From positions 32,385 to 96,384 of the forward strand of contig NZ_AMXA01000014.1 in the NCBI RefSeq assembly GCF_000310145.2: 64,000 nt of DNA, read 5' to 3'. Both the position numbers and the translations under genes were made by a program. Under the pieces are notes generated by a model. The model was not told the DNA's origin. It was given only the letters and a program-made list of their open reading frames with translations, and did no database searches. This DNA comes from Thauera sp. 28 (lineage in GTDB: Bacteria > Pseudomonadota > Gammaproteobacteria > Burkholderiales > Rhodocyclaceae). This document shows, one piece after another, positions 1-8,413 of the stretch. Each line of letters begins with the position of its first letter. Within the stretch, counting starts at the first letter, position 1.

Positions 1-438
1 ACGCTGGCGCTCGGTCCGTGGCTTGCCCTGGTGGCGCTCGCGCTGGCATTGACCGGTGTGACCTTGAATGGCGCCGTGGAGTGGGTGGCATGGCCGCTCA
101 ACTTCGTGCTGATGGCCGTGGTGCCGGTAGGCCTCGCCTACGCGATTCAGCGTGCGATCGAGCGCTGGTTGCCGGCGCACTTCTTCGTGTTCGTATTCCT
201 CACCAGCTTCGCGGGTGCCGCGCTGACGGTGATCTTGCAGGGAACGGTGAGCTCGCTCTCGTTGGTGCTTGCTGGCGCATACAGTGCCGGTTTCCTCCTT
301 GGCGAGTATTTGCCGTTCTTCCTGCTGCTCGGTTTTTCTGAGGCCTGGATCAGCGGGGCAGTCATCACGCTGATGGTGGTCTATCGACCCGACTGGGTGG
401 CGGCATTCGACGATCGCCGTTACCTGATCGGCAAGTAA
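1..438 (+). CDS. CbiM-like energy-coupling-factor permease, C-terminal part
   Basis: The reading frame is open from the first base, so the gene begins outside the window; about 145 residues are visible and the stop is at 436-438. The visible part is hydrophobic with four or more membrane segments. It ends in a block (LPAHFFVFVFL, then EYLPFFLLLGFSEAW, then VVYRPDWVAAFDDRRYL) that I recognise from the roughly 220-residue COG3235/CbiM-like membrane family, often annotated as an energy-coupling-factor ABC transporter permease. The substrate cannot be read from the sequence; cobalt, nickel and vitamins are all used by the wider family. The hydrogenase downstream would make nickel attractive, but 13 kb separates them, so that is speculation. 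It is followed by an independent acyl-CoA dehydrogenase gene after a 46-bp gap. Confidence 0.6.
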   Translation, partial: TLALGPWLALVALALALTGVTLNGAVEWVAWPLNFVLMAVVPVGLAYAIQRAIERWLPAHFFVFVFLTSFAGAALTVILQGTVSSLSLVLAGAYSAGFLLGEYLPFFLLLGFSEAWISGAVITLMVVYRPDWVAAFDDRRYLIGK

Positions 439-484
439 CAAATCCGTATCGGCTTAATACACCTTCCCTGGAGCGACGACCCTG

Positions 485-2281
485 ATGAGCAACTACAACG
501 CCCCTCTCCGTGACATGCAGTTCGTCATGAACGAACTCGCCGACCTCGATGCCGTGATCCAACTGCCGGGCAACGAGGAAGTGTCTGCCGACCTCGTGGA
601 CGCAATTCTCGAGGAGGCCGACAAGTTTGCGTCCGGCGTGCTGGCCCCGCTGAACTGGACTGGTGACCAGGAGGGTGCCAAATGGAGCGACGGTGAAGTC
701 GCGACCGCACCAGGCTGGAAGGACGCCTACAAGCAATTCACCGAATCTGGGTGGACTGCACTTCCTTGCGACCCCGAATACGGTGGTCAGGGCCTGCCCA
801 AGCTGCTGGCGACTGGCGTGATGGAGATGTGGAAGTCGGCCAACATGGCCTTCTCGCTGTGCCCGATGCTGACCAGTGGTGCAATCGAGGCGCTCATGCT
901 GCGCGGCACGGATGAGCAGAAGAGCATGTATCTGCCCAAGATGGTCTCCGGCGAATGGACCGGCACCATGAACCTGACGGAGCCGCAGGCCGGTTCCGAC
1001 CTGGCCGCCGTGCGTACCAAGGCCGAGCCGCAGGGTGATGGCACCTACAAGATCTTCGGTCAGAAGATCTTCATCACTTATGGCGAGCACGACCTCACCG
1101 ACAACATCATTCATCTCGTGCTGGCCCGCCTGCCGGATGCACCCGAAGGCGTGAAGGGCATCTCGCTGTTCGTGGTGCCGAAGTTCCTCGTCAATGCCGA
1201 TGGCAGCCTGGGCGCACGCAACGACGTGCACTGCGTGTCGATCGAACACAAGCTCGGCATCCACGCAAGCCCGACCGCCGTGCTCGCCTTCGGCGACAAG
1301 GGCGGCGCGATCGGTACTCTGGTCGGCGAGCCGAACCGCGGCCTCGAGTACATGTTCATCATGATGAACGAAGCCCGCTTTGCAGTCGGCATGGAAGGCC
1401 TGGCCCTGTCCGAGCGCGCCTACCAGCATGCGCTGCAGTACGCCAAGGATCGCGTGCAGGGTACGGACGCCGGCGTGCGGGGCGGCCCCAAGGTCAACAT
1501 CCTGCATCATGCCGATGTGCGCCGCTTGCTCATGAACATGAAGAGCAAGACCGAAGCCATGCGTGCGCTCGCCTACGTCGTCGGCGCGGCCTTCGACAAG
1601 GCGCACAACCATGCTGACGAAGCCGTGCGCGTACAGAACCAGGCTTTTGTCGACCTGATGATCCCTGTGGTCAAGGGTTGGTGCACGGAGAACGCGATCG
1701 ACGTCACGTCCAATGGCGTGCAGGTGCACGGCGGCATGGGCTTCATCGAGGAGACGGGTGCAGCGCAGCACTTCCGTGACGCTCGCATCACGACCATCTA
1801 CGAGGGCACGACTGCGATCCAGGCCAATGACCTGATCGGCCGCAAGATCGCCCGCGAGAACGGCGTGACCATTGCCGGCGTGGTGGCTCAGATGCGTGCA
1901 GTCGAGGCCGAACTCGCCGCCGTCGACGGCGAGGCCTTTGCTGCCATCCGCAAGGCACTGGGTGCCGGCATCGCTGCTGTGGAGGAGGCGGTTGCCTACA
2001 TCCTCGCCACCTACGCTAAGGACATCAAGGCGGCCTCGGTTGGCTCGGTGCCTTTCCTGAAGCTGCTTGGCATCGTCGCCGGTGGCTGGCAGATGGCGCG
2101 CGCGGCACTGGTGTCCCGGCGCAAGCTGGAAGCTGGCGGGGGCGAGGCGAGTTTCTACAAGACCAAGATCGTCACCGCACGCTTCTATGCCGATCACGTC
2201 CTGGCGCAAGCACCTGGCCTCGCCTACACGGTGGTCAATGGTGCAGCCGGTGCTCTGGAACTCGCCGAAGAGAACTTCTGA
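485..2281 (+). CDS. acyl-CoA dehydrogenase, 600-residue class
   Basis: This 598-residue flavoprotein should oxidise an acyl-CoA thioester to the 2-enoyl-CoA and pass electrons to ETF. The order is the N-terminal helical domain, a central FAD-binding region with NLTEPQAGSDLAAVRTKA near residues 163-180, and the C-terminal helical domain with VQVHGGMGFIEETGAAQHFRD near 415-435. A further C-terminal domain of about 130 residues places it in the long class that includes DmdC-like (3-methylmercaptopropionyl-CoA) and FadE-type enzymes, not the usual 380-residue class. The start ATG has GGAG 10 bases upstream. A strong hairpin follows the stop, so it looks monocistronic. The exact substrate is unknown. 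Confidence 0.9.
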   Translation: MSNYNAPLRDMQFVMNELADLDAVIQLPGNEEVSADLVDAILEEADKFASGVLAPLNWTGDQEGAKWSDGEVATAPGWKDAYKQFTESGWTALPCDPEYGGQGLPKLLATGVMEMWKSANMAFSLCPMLTSGAIEALMLRGTDEQKSMYLPKMVSGEWTGTMNLTEPQAGSDLAAVRTKAEPQGDGTYKIFGQKIFITYGEHDLTDNIIHLVLARLPDAPEGVKGISLFVVPKFLVNADGSLGARNDVHCVSIEHKLGIHASPTAVLAFGDKGGAIGTLVGEPNRGLEYMFIMMNEARFAVGMEGLALSERAYQHALQYAKDRVQGTDAGVRGGPKVNILHHADVRRLLMNMKSKTEAMRALAYVVGAAFDKAHNHADEAVRVQNQAFVDLMIPVVKGWCTENAIDVTSNGVQVHGGMGFIEETGAAQHFRDARITTIYEGTTAIQANDLIGRKIARENGVTIAGVVAQMRAVEAELAAVDGEAFAAIRKALGAGIAAVEEAVAYILATYAKDIKAASVGSVPFLKLLGIVAGGWQMARAALVSRRKLEAGGGEASFYKTKIVTARFYADHVLAQAPGLAYTVVNGAAGALELAEENF

Positions 2282-2329
2282 GCCCCGACCCGGAGGCCGC
2301 TGCCTACTGAGGCGGCGGCAAGCGGAGCA

Positions 2330-2366
2330 AAAAGGCCCGACCGGCGCATGCCGGGTCGGGCCTTTT
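2330..2366. terminator. bidirectional rho-independent terminator
   Basis: The arms 2330-2342 (AAAAGGCCCGACC) and 2354-2366 are perfect 13-base inverted repeats enclosing a short GC-rich loop that can extend the stem further. A T-run ends the right arm and an A-run begins the left arm, so it can terminate both the acyl-CoA dehydrogenase gene on the left and the ppiC-like gene converging from the right. Confidence 0.85.
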
Positions 2367-2418
2367 GGTGTAGGCGCGCCTGACTTGGCAGACGCAGTGC
2401 AGGCGCGCCGTCAGTGCG

Positions 2419-3201
2419 TCACTCCACCTTCGCCTTCTCGCGCAGCTCGAGCACATGGCGTTCGACCATCTGCTGCTGCAGGCGCTGTTGAAGCTGGGGC
2501 TTCACCTCTTCGAACGGAGGGGCCTGGACAGCGCGCACGTCATCGAGCTGGATGACGTGATAGCCAAAATCGCTCTTGACCGGGGTACGGGTGTACTTGC
2601 CCTTCTCGAGGCCCACCATTGCATCGGCAAAGGGCTTCACGAACATGCCGGGGTTGCTCCAGCCGAGTTCGCCGCCACGCTCACGAGAGCCCGGATCACG
2701 GGACTCCTTGGCGACTTCTGCAAATGGCGTACCGTTCTGCAGGCGGGCGATGATCGCCTTGGCCTCAATCTCGGTCTCCACGAGGACATGGCGCGGGAGG
2801 TATTCCTTGTCGCCCATGCGCCCCTTGATGGCATCGTATTCCTTCTGCAGTTCGGCGTCGCTCACGGCGTTGGTGCGTACGTACTCCTGCAGGTAGGCGC
2901 GGATCAGGATGGCTTGGCGCGCCATGTCCATCTGAGCCTGCACATCAGCCTTCTTGTCCAGCCCCTTCTTGGCGGCTTCCTGCGCCAGCACTTCGCGGCG
3001 CACGAGTTCCTCGCGGATCGCGCCCTGCAGTTGTTCGCTCTCGGGAACGCCCTGGGCACGCTGCTCGGCCATCATGGCTTCTGCACGCGCAGCCGGAATG
3101 GCAACGCCATTGACCTTGGCGAGCGAGTCGGCAGCGAGTGCGGGGAGGGCGAGGAAGCCGGCCAGCAGCGTGACGGCGAGGCGGCTCGGGAACTGTTTCA
3201 T
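2419..3201 (-). CDS. periplasmic parvulin-type peptidyl-prolyl isomerase
   Basis: The 260-residue product starts with a clear Sec signal (MKQFPSRLAVTLLAGFLALP, cleaved after ALA near residue 22). A SurA/PpiC-like chaperone region rich in charged helices follows, then a rotamase domain at about 125-220 (RHVLVETEIEAKAIIARL, then GELGWSNPGMFVKPFADA, then FGYHVIQLDDV). It should isomerise X-Pro bonds and assist folding of exported proteins. I chose the ATG at 3201 over an upstream in-frame ATG because AAGGAA precedes it and the signal peptide begins there. It lies 10 bp after bolA as the last gene of the ompR-envZ-yciB-yciI-bolA chain. Confidence 0.88.
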   Translation of the reverse strand: MKQFPSRLAVTLLAGFLALPALAADSLAKVNGVAIPAARAEAMMAEQRAQGVPESEQLQGAIREELVRREVLAQEAAKKGLDKKADVQAQMDMARQAILIRAYLQEYVRTNAVSDAELQKEYDAIKGRMGDKEYLPRHVLVETEIEAKAIIARLQNGTPFAEVAKESRDPGSRERGGELGWSNPGMFVKPFADAMVGLEKGKYTRTPVKSDFGYHVIQLDDVRAVQAPPFEEVKPQLQQRLQQQMVERHVLELREKAKVE

Positions 3202-3211
3202 GGAGATTCCT

Positions 3212-3499
3212 TCAGTTTTCATGTGTGGTGGCCTCTGTGGCCGAAAGCGCGCGAATGGCAAGCGCATGGATGTCCTTCTTCATCATGTCGCCAAGCGCGG
3301 TGTAGATCATACGCTGTCGCTGCACTCTGCTGCAGCCTTCGAAAGCATCGGAAACGATGTAAAGCCGATAGTGCCCACCGCCTTCTCGGGCGCCGGCGTG
3401 GCCGGCATGCAGGGCACTCTCGTCCTCGATCTCGAGTACCCGGGTCTGGAAGCCCTGGGCCAGGATTGCGCGCATGCGCTCGACGGTCTGCGCGCTCAC
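3212..3499 (-). CDS. bolA: BolA-family protein
   Basis: This is a 95-residue BolA/IbaG-type protein. The family core is visible as a variable loop with a conserved His-containing GHYRLYIVSDAF stretch near residues 43-54, followed by RVQRQRMIYTALGDMM and the terminal IHALAIRA helix. BolA proteins pair with monothiol glutaredoxins and are linked to iron-sulfur trafficking and stress morphology. The best start is a GTG whose bases overlap the yciI stop (GTGA), giving the usual family length; a longer frame upstream lies inside yciI. Translational coupling to yciI is likely. Its molecular target here is unknown. Confidence 0.85.
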   Translation of the reverse strand: MSAQTVERMRAILAQGFQTRVLEIEDESALHAGHAGAREGGGHYRLYIVSDAFEGCSRVQRQRMIYTALGDMMKKDIHALAIRALSATEATTHEN

Positions 3500-3795
3500 G
3501 GCAAGGTCTTGCGGAAAGGACGCACGGTCACCTGCGCGAACACGCCGGCCCGGGTATAGGGGTCTTCGCGTGCCCACGCTTCAGCGCTGGCGAGCGAGTC
3601 GAACTCGGCCACAATCAAGCTGCCCAGGAAGCCCGCAGGCCCCGGGTCGGGTGAGTCGATTGCGGGCATCGGACCCGCCAGCAACAGCCGCCCTTCGTTG
3701 CGCAGCAGCTCCAGGCGAGCGACGTGTTCGGGACGGACGGCAAGTCTCGTATCGAGCGTGCCCGGTGCGTCCTCGCCGATCAATGCGTAGTACAT
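3496..3795 (-). CDS. yciI: YciI-like protein
   Basis: The 99-residue protein begins [20 protein letters not shown] and contains the YciI fold pattern: an N-terminal beta strand, a central His/Arg-containing helix (RPEHVARLELLRNEGRLLLA), a GPMPAIDSP loop and the FDSLASAEAWAREDPYTRAG segment. YciI-family proteins form ferredoxin-like dimers; no firm physiological role is established. The start overlaps the yciB stop by one base (TGATG), and the end overlaps the bolA GTG. This yciB-yciI-bolA-ppiC order recurs in betaproteobacteria, so co-expression is likely even though the job is unknown. Confidence 0.85.
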   Translation of the reverse strand: MYYALIGEDAPGTLDTRLAVRPEHVARLELLRNEGRLLLAGPMPAIDSPDPGPAGFLGSLIVAEFDSLASAEAWAREDPYTRAGVFAQVTVRPFRKTLP

Positions 3796-4403
3796 CAGTT
3801 GGTTTCCTCTTCCATGTGGCGTGACAGATAGAAGCCTTGAGCCAGAACGAATGCGAGCATCAGGCCAAGGCCGCCGAACATCTTGAAGTTGACCCATGCT
3901 TCTTCGCTGAAGTTGTAGGCGACATAGAGGTTGAGCACACCCATGGCAACGAAGAAGCACGCCCATGCGGCGTTGAGCCGTCCCCACACCTGATCGGGCA
4001 GTTGGATCTGCGCTTCAAGCATTTTGCGGATGAGGTTGCGCTTGAGGATCAGGGCCGATCCAAGCAACACGAAGCCGAACAACCAGTAAAGTGCCGTCGG
4101 CTTCCACTTGATGAAGGTGGGGTTGTGAAAGAACAGTGTGGCACCGCCGAACACGACAATGATGCCAAGGCTAACCCACAGCATGTTGTCGACCTTGCGA
4201 TGACGGAGCCATACAAGCGCGATCTGCAAGCCTGTGGCGACGATGGCGACGAACGTGGCGATGAGGATGGGCGCCTGCGACGGCGCGATGTCACCCCCGA
4301 GCCAGCCGGAGGCCAATGCATGGGCGGTATCCGGGTTTGCACCGCCGAGCTTGTAGGCGGCAAAGAACAGGATGACGGGGAGGAGATCGAAGAGGATTTT
4401 CAT
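3795..4403 (-). CDS. yciB: inner-membrane septation protein YciB (IspZ)
   Basis: The 202-residue protein begins [19 protein letters not shown], the recognisable YciB/IspZ N-terminus. It has about five hydrophobic segments, including the conserved [15 protein letters not shown] and [20 protein letters not shown] regions. YciB proteins sit in the inner membrane and are tied to cell-envelope synthesis and septation in enterics. The start overlaps the end of the sensor kinase gene (ATGA), which puts a membrane-morphology gene directly downstream of the ompR-envZ pair. Confidence 0.92.
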   Translation of the reverse strand: MKILFDLLPVILFFAAYKLGGANPDTAHALASGWLGGDIAPSQAPILIATFVAIVATGLQIALVWLRHRKVDNMLWVSLGIIVVFGGATLFFHNPTFIKWKPTALYWLFGFVLLGSALILKRNLIRKMLEAQIQLPDQVWGRLNAAWACFFVAMGVLNLYVAYNFSEEAWVNFKMFGGLGLMLAFVLAQGFYLSRHMEEETN

Positions 4404-5830
4404 GGTTCGTGGCCGGGGCCCAAGTCTGATTGATTGATTCTATCGCGGCCGCCGTCACTTGCGACGGCGGGCAGGCAGAGGATGGCCCTCAGGCCACCGC
4501 CTGTGCGTGGCAGCAGCTCGAGTCGTCCGTGGTGTGATGCCACGATGCGTTCAACGATCGCCAGGCCAAGGCCTGCTCCCTTCGTGTTCGAGCGCGCCTT
4601 TTCGAGACGGGTGAAGGGCTGGCGCATGCGCTCGACTTCTGTCTCCGGGATGCCGGGGCCACGATCTGCAACTTCGATGCACGCCTCATCGTCACTCACG
4701 CTGACGACAATATCGAGCGGGCACTCGTCACCCGCGTAACGGAGAGCATTGTCTATCAGGTTGGCCAGCGCCCGTCGTAGCGACAGTGCACGAACTGCTA
4801 CGACCAGATGATCCGGAGTGCTGAGGCGTATGTCGACACCACGCAGGCGGTAAGGGTCGGACACCTCGCGGCAAAGTGTGACGAGGTCGAGCAGCGCAAA
4901 AGCCTCCTGCGGTGTCCCGCGCCCGAAGTCAAGGAACTGCCCGATGATGCGGTCCATCTCCTCGATGTCGGTCACCATCGCAGCGACGTCGTCGTCAGGT
5001 GCGCCGGACATTTCGATGCCGAGTCGAAGTCTGGCCAATGGTGTGCGCAGGTCATGCGACACACCAGCGAGAATCAGGGCACGATCGGCATCCATGCGCG
5101 CAAGGTCGCTCGTCATCTGGTTGAAGGCACGGGCGACCACGGCGATCTCTTGCGGGCCGGATTCTTCCTGCGGCGGCGGCGTGACCCCACTGCCCACCTG
5201 CCGTGCCGCACGTGCGAGCTGGCGAAGTGGGGCGCTTACCCGAGACACGATCAGGAAGGCGCCAAGCAAGGCCGCAAGCAGGGCGCCACCGCCCCAGCCC
5301 AGCCAGCCAAAGCTGTCCGGATTCTCGATGCGCTCCGGGGGCAGCATGACCCAGTATTCATCGTTGGCGTCTTCGGGGTCGAGGCGGAAACTCACCCAGA
5401 AACCGTTCAGCGTCTTCCAGCGCGTGGCGAAGCGTGTGTGCTCACCCAGCTGACGCCTGACATCGTTCACCAGCAAGCGATGAGGTCGGGTGTCGGGCAA
5501 GGGCTCAAGCTCATCGCTTTGCTCGGCCGGATAGATACGGATGCCCTCGAGCGCAGCCATGTCGATGAGCAGGTCCACCCTGCGGTCGATATCGGCGTTG
5601 ATCAGCGCGGTACGCGTCAAGTTCACAACGGATACGACCATCTGTGCTACGTCACGAGCGCGCGCAGGCTCCTGTACGTAGCGAAAGATCTGCGACCATG
5701 CGCCCAGCGCCACGATGAGCAGCAGCGCGACGAGCAGAAAGGTCTGCCACAACAGGGTATGCGGCAACAGGCGAGCAGCCAGGGGTGTCCTGGCCGCCCG
5801 CTCCAGTGTGCGCAGTGGCGCCTCGGTCAT
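4400..5830 (-). CDS. envZ: EnvZ-like sensor histidine kinase
   Basis: The 476-residue sensor has a cytoplasmic N-terminus, TM1 at about 26-46, a periplasmic region of about 125 residues, TM2 at about 174-196 and a HAMP linker. The phospho-acceptor His is near residue 259 in [19 protein letters not shown]. An HATPase domain follows with N-box [11 protein letters not shown]1 VADRGPGIP and G2 [12 protein letters not shown]. It should phosphorylate the adjacent OmpR. I start it at the ATG 7 bp after the ompR stop because the upstream in-frame extension lies inside ompR and lacks any domain. The input signal is unknown; osmolarity is the enteric precedent only. Confidence 0.9.
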   Translation of the reverse strand: MTEAPLRTLERAARTPLAARLLPHTLLWQTFLLVALLLIVALGAWSQIFRYVQEPARARDVAQMVVSVVNLTRTALINADIDRRVDLLIDMAALEGIRIYPAEQSDELEPLPDTRPHRLLVNDVRRQLGEHTRFATRWKTLNGFWVSFRLDPEDANDEYWVMLPPERIENPDSFGWLGWGGGALLAALLGAFLIVSRVSAPLRQLARAARQVGSGVTPPPQEESGPQEIAVVARAFNQMTSDLARMDADRALILAGVSHDLRTPLARLRLGIEMSGAPDDDVAAMVTDIEEMDRIIGQFLDFGRGTPQEAFALLDLVTLCREVSDPYRLRGVDIRLSTPDHLVVAVRALSLRRALANLIDNALRYAGDECPLDIVVSVSDDEACIEVADRGPGIPETEVERMRQPFTRLEKARSNTKGAGLGLAIVERIVASHHGRLELLPRTGGGLRAILCLPAVASDGGRDRINQSDLGPGHEP

Positions 5831-5837
5831 CCAGGGC

Positions 5838-6599
5838 TCAGGTGGCCGCGTCCGGCTTGGCGTCTTCCTCGCCGCCACCCTTCTGCCCGTCGGGTACGAA
5901 CACATAGCCGAAGCCCCACACGGTCTGAAGGTAGCGCGGCTTGGCGGGGTCGTCCTCAACCAGCTTGCGCAGGCGAGACACCTGGACATCGATGGCGCGA
6001 TCGAACACGCCGTACTCGCGCCCGCGCGCGAGTTCCATGAGCTTGTCACGCGACAGCGGCTGACGCGGATGTGTCAGCAGCACCTTGAGCAGGGAGAACT
6101 CCCCCGTGGTGAGCTGGATCTCCTCATCATCCCGGGTCAAGGAGCGCGTGCCGAGATTCACCTTCACGCGGCCGAAGGCGACGACCTCGTCCTCAGCGGT
6201 CGGGGCGCCGGGCAGCGTTTGCGGCTGCCTGCGCATGACGGCCTGGATGCGCGCCACGAGTTCGCGTGGATTGAAGGGCTTGGCGATGTAGTCGTCTGCT
6301 CCCATCTCAAGACCGACGATACGGTCTACGTCGTCGCCCTTGGCTGTCAGCATGATGATGGGGATCGTGTTCTCAGCGCCGCGAAGCCGTCGACAGATGG
6401 CGAGACCATCTTCGCCCGGCAGCATCAAGTCGAGCACTACCAGATCGTAGTGCTCACGATGCAGCGCCCGATCCATCATCGGTGCGTCACCCACGGCCTT
6501 GACGGCGAATCCCTGCTCCTGCAGGTAGCGGGACAGGAGTTCGCGCAGACGTGCGTCGTCATCGACGACGAGAATGCGATAGCGTGTCTTCTGGTTCAT
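5838..6599 (-). CDS. ompR: OmpR-type response regulator
   Basis: The 253-residue regulator has a receiver domain at 7-125 with acidic residues D13-D15, the phospho-acceptor D57 in LVVLDLMLPGEDG and the switch Lys in YIAKPF. A winged-helix DNA-binding domain follows (LTTGEFSLLKVLLTHP, then DVQVSRLRKLVEDDPAKPRY, then VWGFGYVFVP). The RLRKLVEDDP stretch is typical of true OmpR. It leads the six-gene minus-strand chain. The C-terminal tail after residue 237 is acidic and glycine-rich and is probably unstructured. The 233 bp upstream (6600-6832) hold no gene that I can support and should carry its promoter. Confidence 0.93.
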   Translation of the reverse strand: MNQKTRYRILVVDDDARLRELLSRYLQEQGFAVKAVGDAPMMDRALHREHYDLVVLDLMLPGEDGLAICRRLRGAENTIPIIMLTAKGDDVDRIVGLEMGADDYIAKPFNPRELVARIQAVMRRQPQTLPGAPTAEDEVVAFGRVKVNLGTRSLTRDDEEIQLTTGEFSLLKVLLTHPRQPLSRDKLMELARGREYGVFDRAIDVQVSRLRKLVEDDPAKPRYLQTVWGFGYVFVPDGQKGGGEEDAKPDAAT

Positions 6600-6832
6600 G
6601 TGAGGAATGCTAGCCTGAGTCTCGAGCGCTTGCCAGTAGGCTCGTCGGCGGGCACTGAATTTGCCGGGTAACCCTTCGTAAGCGCCTAGGGCAGAGGCAA
6701 TATCACCTTACAAAACGCCCGTGGCTTTGACCTGGCGCACTACACATCGATGGTCATTTGCCGTAAGGTCCGTAGCCTGAAGCCTCATATTCGGTGGGCC
6801 GCGTTGACGGACTCGCCGTCCAGACAGACCAG

Positions 6833-7204
6833 ATGAATCAGACTCCCAGATCAGCCTCTTCCGCAGTGAGCGTCCTACGCTCGCAGCCCAGGACGTCGCA
6901 CAGGCTGCACGCGATTTCGGGCGTGGTGGCCTGCATGCTTGCCACGCTCCTGCCGTCCGCCGAGGCAATGGCGCAGGGCGTGAGCGAGGCTGTCACGGGC
7001 GAGGCGCATGCCGTGAAGCCTGTCGTCCAGCGTGCCACGAAAGACTGGCGGCAGACTCTCGAGGATTCCGGCAAGGACAGTAACACCACGCCGCAGCGCC
7101 GCAGCATCAGTGCGGAGGAGCGCGGGCATCTGCGCCGACACGTCAGCGATGCGGCGCGCGGGGCCTACCAGGACGACAAGGTCTCCGGGCGGGGCAAACG
7201 CTGA
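6833..7204 (+). CDS. small exported hypothetical protein
   Basis: I do not recognise a named family. From the ATG at 6833 the product is 123 residues, with a basic N-terminus and a hydrophobic segment (ISGVVACMLATLLPSAEAMA) that looks like a Sec signal cleaved before QGVSEA. The mature part is about 75 residues, polar and highly charged. It ends in a helix ISAEERGHLRRHVSDAARGAY, a pattern I associate with short conserved betaproteobacterial proteins of unknown role. The cysteine in the signal region is not followed by a lipobox. It is read divergently from ompR and precedes tsaB by 66 bp. An upstream in-frame ATG at 6794 is less likely because it only adds a polar leader. Confidence 0.55.
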   Translation: MNQTPRSASSAVSVLRSQPRTSHRLHAISGVVACMLATLLPSAEAMAQGVSEAVTGEAHAVKPVVQRATKDWRQTLEDSGKDSNTTPQRRSISAEERGHLRRHVSDAARGAYQDDKVSGRGKR

Positions 7205-7270
7205 GCCTTGCCCGCGAGGGCTTTACGACGCCTGTCGGGGGGCGCCCCGAGCCGGTAGAATGGCGCCACC

Positions 7271-7963
7271 ATGAACGTCCTATCGATCGAGACCGCCACC
7301 GAGCATGGCAGCGTCGCCTTGCTTGCGGGTGGAGCGTTGCTCAGCCGCCGTATTCACGGTGCCGCAAATCATTCCGAAGCGGTGTTGCGAGACGTACGCG
7401 CAGTGTTGGCCGAGGCGGGCCTTGCAGCAACACAACTGGATGCGGTTGCGTTTGGCGCAGGCCCTGGTGCGTTTACCGGCTTGCGCCTGGGTTGCGGTGT
7501 CGCACAGGGCATTGCACTGGGCGCCGACCTGGGGGTTGCTGCCGTGTGCAGTCTGCAGGCTCTGGCTTTGCAGGTGCCTGCACCCCGCGTGCTGGTGGCT
7601 ACCGATGCGCGCATGGGCGAGATGTATCACGCCACTTACGAGCTTGACGGGGACGGCCTGCCCGTCGCCCTCAACGGTCCACGCTGTGACGCACCTGGCG
7701 CATTCGAACTGCCGCCGGGCGACTGGTTTGCTGCAGGGTCTGCTTTTGCGGCATGGCCCGAGGAACTCGAGGCGCGTACGCTTGGCCGACTCACCGGGTG
7801 CAGGCCCGACCTTGTGCCGCGTGCGGACGAAGTCGCTCGCCTGGGCGCTGCGATGGCGTTGAGGAAGGAGTTGGTCGCCGCTGAGTACGCGCTGCCGCTT
7901 TATGTGCGCGATAAGGTCGCCTTCACGACGGCCGAACGACTCGCTCGGGGTGGACGGGCCTGA
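7271..7963 (+). CDS. tsaB: tRNA threonylcarbamoyladenosine protein TsaB
   Basis: The 230-residue protein starts MNVLSIETATEHGSVALL, the ASKHA-fold N-terminus of TsaB. Its diagnostic GAGPGAFTGLRLGCGVAQGIA motif lies near residues 62-82, and a conserved ATDARMGEMYHATYE follows near 110-124. TsaB scaffolds TsaD and TsaE in making the t6A37 modification of ANN-decoding tRNAs. The next gene, rimI, follows after 3 bp, the common tsaB-rimI pairing. Confidence 0.93.
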   Translation: MNVLSIETATEHGSVALLAGGALLSRRIHGAANHSEAVLRDVRAVLAEAGLAATQLDAVAFGAGPGAFTGLRLGCGVAQGIALGADLGVAAVCSLQALALQVPAPRVLVATDARMGEMYHATYELDGDGLPVALNGPRCDAPGAFELPPGDWFAAGSAFAAWPEELEARTLGRLTGCRPDLVPRADEVARLGAAMALRKELVAAEYALPLYVRDKVAFTTAERLARGGRA

Positions 7964-7966
7964 TTC

Positions 7967-8413
7967 ATGAACGCCTGCGTGATCACGCCGATGACGGCGA
8001 ACGACCTCGACTGGGTGTGCGCTGAGGAAGCTTGCCTTCATGCACACCCCTGGACGCGCCGTAACTTCGAGGATGCGCTGGCCGCCGGCAACGATGCCTG
8101 GGTGATGCACGCTGGTGGCGAAGCGTTAGCGTACGCGGTTGTTCTGCGCGTCCTCGATGAGGCGCACCTGCTCGACATCGGCGTGAGTCTTCGGGCGCAG
8201 GGCAGGGGGTATGGACGACAGTTGCTGGACTGGATTGCGGATTTCGCCCGTGATCAGGGCGCAGTCGCGTTCTTTCTCGAGGTGCGCGTTTCGAACGCGA
8301 CTGCCCTGGCACTTTATGAGCGCTCGGGTTTCAGTGAGATTGGCCGTCGTCGTGGCTACTATCCGGCAGTCGATGGGCGCGAGGATGCGATCGTGATGAG
8401 GCGGGACCTATGA
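7967..8413 (+). CDS. rimI: ribosomal-protein-alanine N-acetyltransferase RimI
   Basis: The 148-residue GNAT enzyme carries the acetyl-CoA pyrophosphate-binding motif RAQGRGYGRQLLDWI near residues 76-90. The RimI-like EVRVSNATALALYERSGFSEIGRRRGYY block follows near 106-133. RimI acetylates the N-terminal alanine of ribosomal protein S18, and the family also has broader N-alpha-acetyltransferase activity. It starts 3 bp after tsaB, and its stop overlaps the udg start (ATGA), so the three genes are probably translated as a unit. Confidence 0.9.
   Translation: MNACVITPMTANDLDWVCAEEACLHAHPWTRRNFEDALAAGNDAWVMHAGGEALAYAVVLRVLDEAHLLDIGVSLRAQGRGYGRQLLDWIADFARDQGAVAFFLEVRVSNATALALYERSGFSEIGRRRGYYPAVDGREDAIVMRRDL

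Noticed and set aside
365..2209. 614-codon minus-strand open frame opposite the acyl-CoA dehydrogenase
   Set aside because: Antisense shadow of a GC-rich gene; the plus strand encodes a full-length recognised enzyme, and the shadow is His/Ala/Gly/Asp-rich with no domain.
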